Made by a program: the position numbers and the translations under genes. This document shows, in pieces, positions 7,091 to 10,148 of a stretch of DNA of 10,148 bases. How positions within the stretch are numbered: the stretch's first letter is position 1; each line of letters opens with the position of its first letter. The stretch is from positions 1 through 10,148 of the forward strand of contig SCTD01000305.1 in NCBI GenBank assembly GCA_004299215.1. Reading direction: 5' to 3'. The notes beneath the pieces were generated by a model. It saw nothing but the letters and a program-made list of their open reading frames with translations. It ran no database searches and was not told the origin of the DNA. The DNA is from Frankiales bacterium (GTDB lineage: Bacteria > Actinomycetota > Actinomycetes > Mycobacteriales > SCTD01).

Positions 7091-7563
7091 ACCGCAGGAC
7101 CCTGGTCGCCGCCGCGACGGCCGTGCAGCTCGGGCTCGTCGGCGTCGCGGTGTGGGAGCCGCTGTCGGCCCGGCTCACAGGCGAGGAGTACCTGCTCGCC
7201 GTGGAGCCGGTCGACCCGATCGACCCGTTCCGCGGGGCGTACGTGACGCTCGGCTACCCGGGCCTGGCCGACGTGCTCCCCGACGACGGCAGCCTGACCG
7301 GGCCGGTCTTCGTGCCGCTCGAGGAGGCGGGCGACGTGTGGGAGGGACGCCGTGCGGTGCAGGACCGCCCGGACAGCGGGCCGTACCTGCGCTGCGCGTC
7401 CGAGGGCTGGCGCGTCCGCTGCGGCATCGAGAGCTTCTTCGCCTCCCAGGACCGGGCCCGCGAGCTGGAGCAGCAGCTGCGCGACGGGGCGGTCGCGCGG
7501 ATCACGGTGGACGGCCGTGGCAACGCGGCCGTCGTCGCTGTGGAGCCCGCTCCGACGCGGTAG
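7087..7563 (+). CDS. GDYXXLXY-domain protein, membrane-anchored
   Basis: The protein is 158 aa. An N-terminal hydrophobic segment (residues 5-23, after MNRR) looks like a signal anchor, placing the rest outside the cytoplasm. The family motif appears as DPFRGAYVTLGY (residues 47-57 region), so the Asp of G-D-Y-x-x-L-x-Y is Ala here. The second hallmark, GIESFFASQDRARELEQQL (113-131), matches the family's 'GIE.ff...g..lE'. Two cysteines, Cys103 and Cys112, flank SEGW and could form a disulfide if the domain is exported; this is inference. Function is unknown. The start GTG overlaps the TGA of the DUF2157 gene (GTGA, 7087-7090), so translation is probably coupled, and recB starts 9 bp after this gene's TAG. 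The co-occurrence with DUF2157 strengthens both assignments. Confidence 0.85.
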   Translation: MNRRTLVAAATAVQLGLVGVAVWEPLSARLTGEEYLLAVEPVDPIDPFRGAYVTLGYPGLADVLPDDGSLTGPVFVPLEEAGDVWEGRRAVQDRPDSGPYLRCASEGWRVRCGIESFFASQDRARELEQQLRDGAVARITVDGRGNAAVVAVEPAPTR

Positions 7564-7572
7564 GAACGTCGG

Positions 7573-10148
7573 GTGCGCTTCGACCTGTACGGCCGGCTGC
7601 CCACGGGCACCACGGTCCTCGAGGCGAGCGCCGGCACGGGCAAGACCTGGACGATCGCCGCCCTGGCGACGTGCTACGTCGCCGAGGGGCACGCGACGCT
7701 GTCCGAGCTGATGCTGGCGACGTTCAGCCGGGCGGCGACGCAGGAGCTGCGCGAGCGGGTGCGCGAGCGGTTCACCTCGACCGCCGGTGGGCTCGCGACC
7801 GGCGACCGCCGCGACCCCCTGGTCGCGCACCTGCTCGACTGCCCACCCGAGGAGCTGGCGCTGCGCCGGCACCGGCTCGCGCACGCGCTGTCGGAGTTCG
7901 ACGCGGCGACGATCGCGACGACGCACAGCTTCTGCCAGCAGGTGCTCGACGGCCTCGGCATGGCCGGCGACTCCGAGCCGGGCGTCACGATGGTCGAGTC
8001 CGTCGACGACCTGCTGCGCGAGGTGGTCGACGACCTCTACCTGCGCAAGTACGCCACCCACGACGCGGCTCCGCCGCTGCTGTCGCCGAAGGAGGCGCGC
8101 GACGTGGCGCGGGCAGCCGCCGGCGACCGGCAGGCGCGGCTCGAGCCGGCCGGTGCCGACGCCGACACCGCCCCGGGTCAGCGGGTCCGGCTCGGCGAGG
8201 CGGCGCGCAAGGAGCTCGAGCGCCGCAAGCGACGCGTCGGCGTGCGCGACTTCGACGACCTGCTGGTGCTGCTGCGTGACGTGCTCGCCCACCCGACGCG
8301 GGGTGCGGCGGCCTGCGCCCGGCTGCGTGCGCGCTACCGGGTCGTGCTGGTCGACGAGTTCCAGGACACCGACCCGGTGCAGTGGGAGATCCTGCGGCGC
8401 GCCTTCCACGGGCACGTCGCGCTGGTGCTGATCGGCGACCCGAAGCAGGCCATCTACGCCTTCCGGGGCGCCGAGGTGCTCAGCTACCTGGACGCGGTGC
8501 GCGAGGCCGAGACCTACGACCTCGGCAAGAACTTCCGCAGCGACGCAGGCCTGCTCCGCGCGCTGCACCACCTCTACGGCGGCGCCGCTCTGGGCCACCG
8601 GCAGATCGTCGTGCGTCACGTCGACGCCGAGCACGCGACCTCCCGGATGCCGGGGCAGTTCCCCTTCCGGCTGCGCGTCCTCGACCGCACCGACGCGGGT
8701 CCGCTCGGCAAGACCGGCTACCCCGCGATGCCCGGGCTGCGCGACAAGGTCGCGCGTGACGTCGCCGCCGACGTCGTACGCCTGCTGTCGTCCGGTGCCG
8801 AGCTCTCCGTCGACGGTGACCCCCGACCGGTGCGGCCCGGCGACATCGCGGTCCTGGTGCGCAAGCACGTGCAGGTGGCCTTCGTGCAGGCGGCGCTCGA
8901 GGCGGCCGGCGTGCCGTGCGTGGTGTCGACGAGCACCAGCGTCTTCGCGACGCAGAGCGCTCGCGACTGGCTGTGGCTGCTGCAGGCGATCGAGCAGCCG
9001 CACCGGGCGGCCCGGGTCCGGCTCGCCGCGCTGACACCGCTGATCGGCCGGACCGCGGCCGAGCTCGACGCCGACCCCGATCGCGCGCTCGACGACGTGG
9101 GCGACCTGGTGCGGGAGTCCGCGCGGCGCTTCGAGGAGGCCGGCCTCGCGGCGGTGCTCGAGCGGCTCGCCGCGACGACCCGGCTGGAGGGCCGGCTGCT
9201 GGCGCAGGAGGCAGGGGAGCGGCGGCTCACCGACCTGCGCCACGTCGCCCAGGTGCTGAACCGCGTCGCGGTCGAGGAGTCGCTGGGCATCTCGGCGCTG
9301 GTCAGCTGGCTGGGCGAGCGGGTCGACGACCCGCAGAGCGGCAGCCTCGCCGAGCGCAGCCGACGGCTCGAGACCGACGCGGCAGCGGTGCAGATCGTCA
9401 CCGTGCACGGGAGCAAGGGGCTCGAGTTCCCGGTGGTCTACGTGCCGTACGGCTGGGACGGAGCCAGGAACCCCAACCAGGCGACGCTCCTGCTGCACGA
9501 CCCGGACGGGCACCGGGTGCTCGACGTCGGAGGCGAGCAGGGCCCTGGCTGGGCGGCGCGCAGGAAGCAGGCCGAGGCCGAGGACGCCGGCGAGGAGCTG
9601 CGGCTGCTCTACGTCGCGCTGACCCGCGCCAGGTGCCAGGTCGTGCTGTGGTGGGCGCCGTCCGGGCAGGCCGCCGGCGCACCGCTGCACCGGCTGCTGC
9701 TCGGCCGCACCGACGGCGACCCCGAGCCGGCGGCCAGGGTGAAGGTCGCGGACGACTCCGTCGTGCTGCCTGCGCTGCAGAGCTGGGGCTGGCCGGAGGA
9801 GATCTCGGTCGAGCCGGTCGGGGCGGTGACGCCCCTGCGGTGGACGCCGCCGGCCGAGCCCCTGCCGGCTCTGGCGGCAGCGCGCTTCGACCGGCAGCTG
9901 GACCTCGCCTGGCGGCGCACCTCCTACTCGGGACTCACCGCCGCGGTGCACGACGCGCCGCACGTGACGAGCGAGCCCGAGGCGCCCGAGCGGACCGACG
10001 AGCCGCAGGCGCCGCCGCCGGTGGACATCGCCCGTGACGGCCCGCCGTCGACGATGAACGACCTGCCCGCGGGCGCGGCCTTCGGCACGCTCGTGCACGA
10101 GGTGCTGGAGGTCGTCGACACCGCCGCACCGGATCTCGCGGCCGAGCT
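7573..10148 (+). CDS. recB: RecBCD exonuclease V subunit beta, RecB, C-terminus outside window
   Basis: The frame opens at GTG 7573 and has no stop to base 10148, giving 858 residues of a protein usually near 1,100. RecB is the 3'-5' helicase and the sole nuclease of RecBCD. All UvrD-type (SF1A) helicase motifs are present: Walker A EASAGTGKTWT (17-27); TTHSFCQ (116-122); Walker B VDEFQDTDP (260-268); IGDPKQAIYAFRGA (287-300); GKNFRSD (318-324); TVHGSKGLEFP (610-620); and LLYVALTRAR (678-687). At the right edge GTLVHEVLE (about 838-846) is the opening of the RecB nuclease domain with its conserved His; the catalytic Asp/Lys motifs lie beyond the window. The stretch between TTHSFCQ and FDDLL is about 105 residues, much shorter than in E. 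coli RecB, as I recall for actinobacterial RecB. The RBS AGGA (7562-7565) overlaps the previous stop codon, 7 bases before the GTG. No frameshift was found on reading every codon. Confidence 0.95.
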   Translation, partial: MRFDLYGRLPTGTTVLEASAGTGKTWTIAALATCYVAEGHATLSELMLATFSRAATQELRERVRERFTSTAGGLATGDRRDPLVAHLLDCPPEELALRRHRLAHALSEFDAATIATTHSFCQQVLDGLGMAGDSEPGVTMVESVDDLLREVVDDLYLRKYATHDAAPPLLSPKEARDVARAAAGDRQARLEPAGADADTAPGQRVRLGEAARKELERRKRRVGVRDFDDLLVLLRDVLAHPTRGAAACARLRARYRVVLVDEFQDTDPVQWEILRRAFHGHVALVLIGDPKQAIYAFRGAEVLSYLDAVREAETYDLGKNFRSDAGLLRALHHLYGGAALGHRQIVVRHVDAEHATSRMPGQFPFRLRVLDRTDAGPLGKTGYPAMPGLRDKVARDVAADVVRLLSSGAELSVDGDPRPVRPGDIAVLVRKHVQVAFVQAALEAAGVPCVVSTSTSVFATQSARDWLWLLQAIEQPHRAARVRLAALTPLIGRTAAELDADPDRALDDVGDLVRESARRFEEAGLAAVLERLAATTRLEGRLLAQEAGERRLTDLRHVAQVLNRVAVEESLGISALVSWLGERVDDPQSGSLAERSRRLETDAAAVQIVTVHGSKGLEFPVVYVPYGWDGARNPNQATLLLHDPDGHRVLDVGGEQGPGWAARRKQAEAEDAGEELRLLYVALTRARCQVVLWWAPSGQAAGAPLHRLLLGRTDGDPEPAARVKVADDSVVLPALQSWGWPEEISVEPVGAVTPLRWTPPAEPLPALAAARFDRQLDLAWRRTSYSGLTAAVHDAPHVTSEPEAPERTDEPQAPPPVDIARDGPPSTMNDLPAGAAFGTLVHEVLEVVDTAAPDLAAE

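Noticed and set aside
7039..10098. Very long open frame on the minus strand opposite recB and the GDYXXLXY gene.
   Set aside because: Same artefact: low-complexity Arg/Gly/His/Val-rich product, fully overlapped by recB, which has every helicase motif in order.

Overview
The window is high-GC (roughly 70-75%) bacterial chromosome with dense coding. Most genes appear to begin with GTG, third codon positions are strongly G/C-biased, and there is a DUF222/HNH (13E12-type) protein and RecB/RecC proteins of actinobacterial type. Together these point to an actinomycete. The genus cannot be fixed from this sequence alone.

Layout. (1) 2-847 (+) is the C-terminal part of a DUF222/HNH endonuclease-like protein that enters from the left edge. 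(2) 885-1724 (-) is a metallo-beta-lactamase-fold protein whose metal motif (HxDxDH) resembles flavodiiron/oxygen-binding di-iron proteins more than hydrolases. (3) 1821-2447 (-) is a 208-aa protein made of two tandem copies of a small dimeric alpha/beta-barrel-like domain. It is separated from the MBL gene by a GC-rich hairpin. (4) 2448-2646 is a divergent intergenic region with two abutting palindromes, one of which contains the ribosome binding site of the leftward gene. (5) 2647 to the right edge is a single rightward cluster: recC, a DUF2157 membrane protein, a GDYXXLXY-family protein, and recB. recB is open to the last base, so it is cut by the window; a recD is expected downstream but is not visible.

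How the genes work together. RecB and RecC are subunits of the RecBCD helicase-nuclease, which resects double-strand breaks and degrades foreign linear DNA. RecB carries a complete set of UvrD-type helicase motifs and the first residues of the C-terminal nuclease domain. The two genes between recC and recB encode a many-pass membrane protein and a membrane-anchored partner. The spacings (34 bp, 4-bp overlap, 9 bp) imply co-transcription and translational coupling. E. coli also has an unrelated gene (ptrA, a periplasmic protease) between recC and recB.

I see no IS element, CRISPR array, tRNA, rRNA or clear attachment site. No gap between genes exceeds 300 bases. I found no convincing evidence for a new defence system. 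The most notable points are the membrane pair embedded in the recBCD operon, the non-hydrolase metal site of the MBL protein, the internally duplicated barrel protein and the RBS-occluding palindrome.
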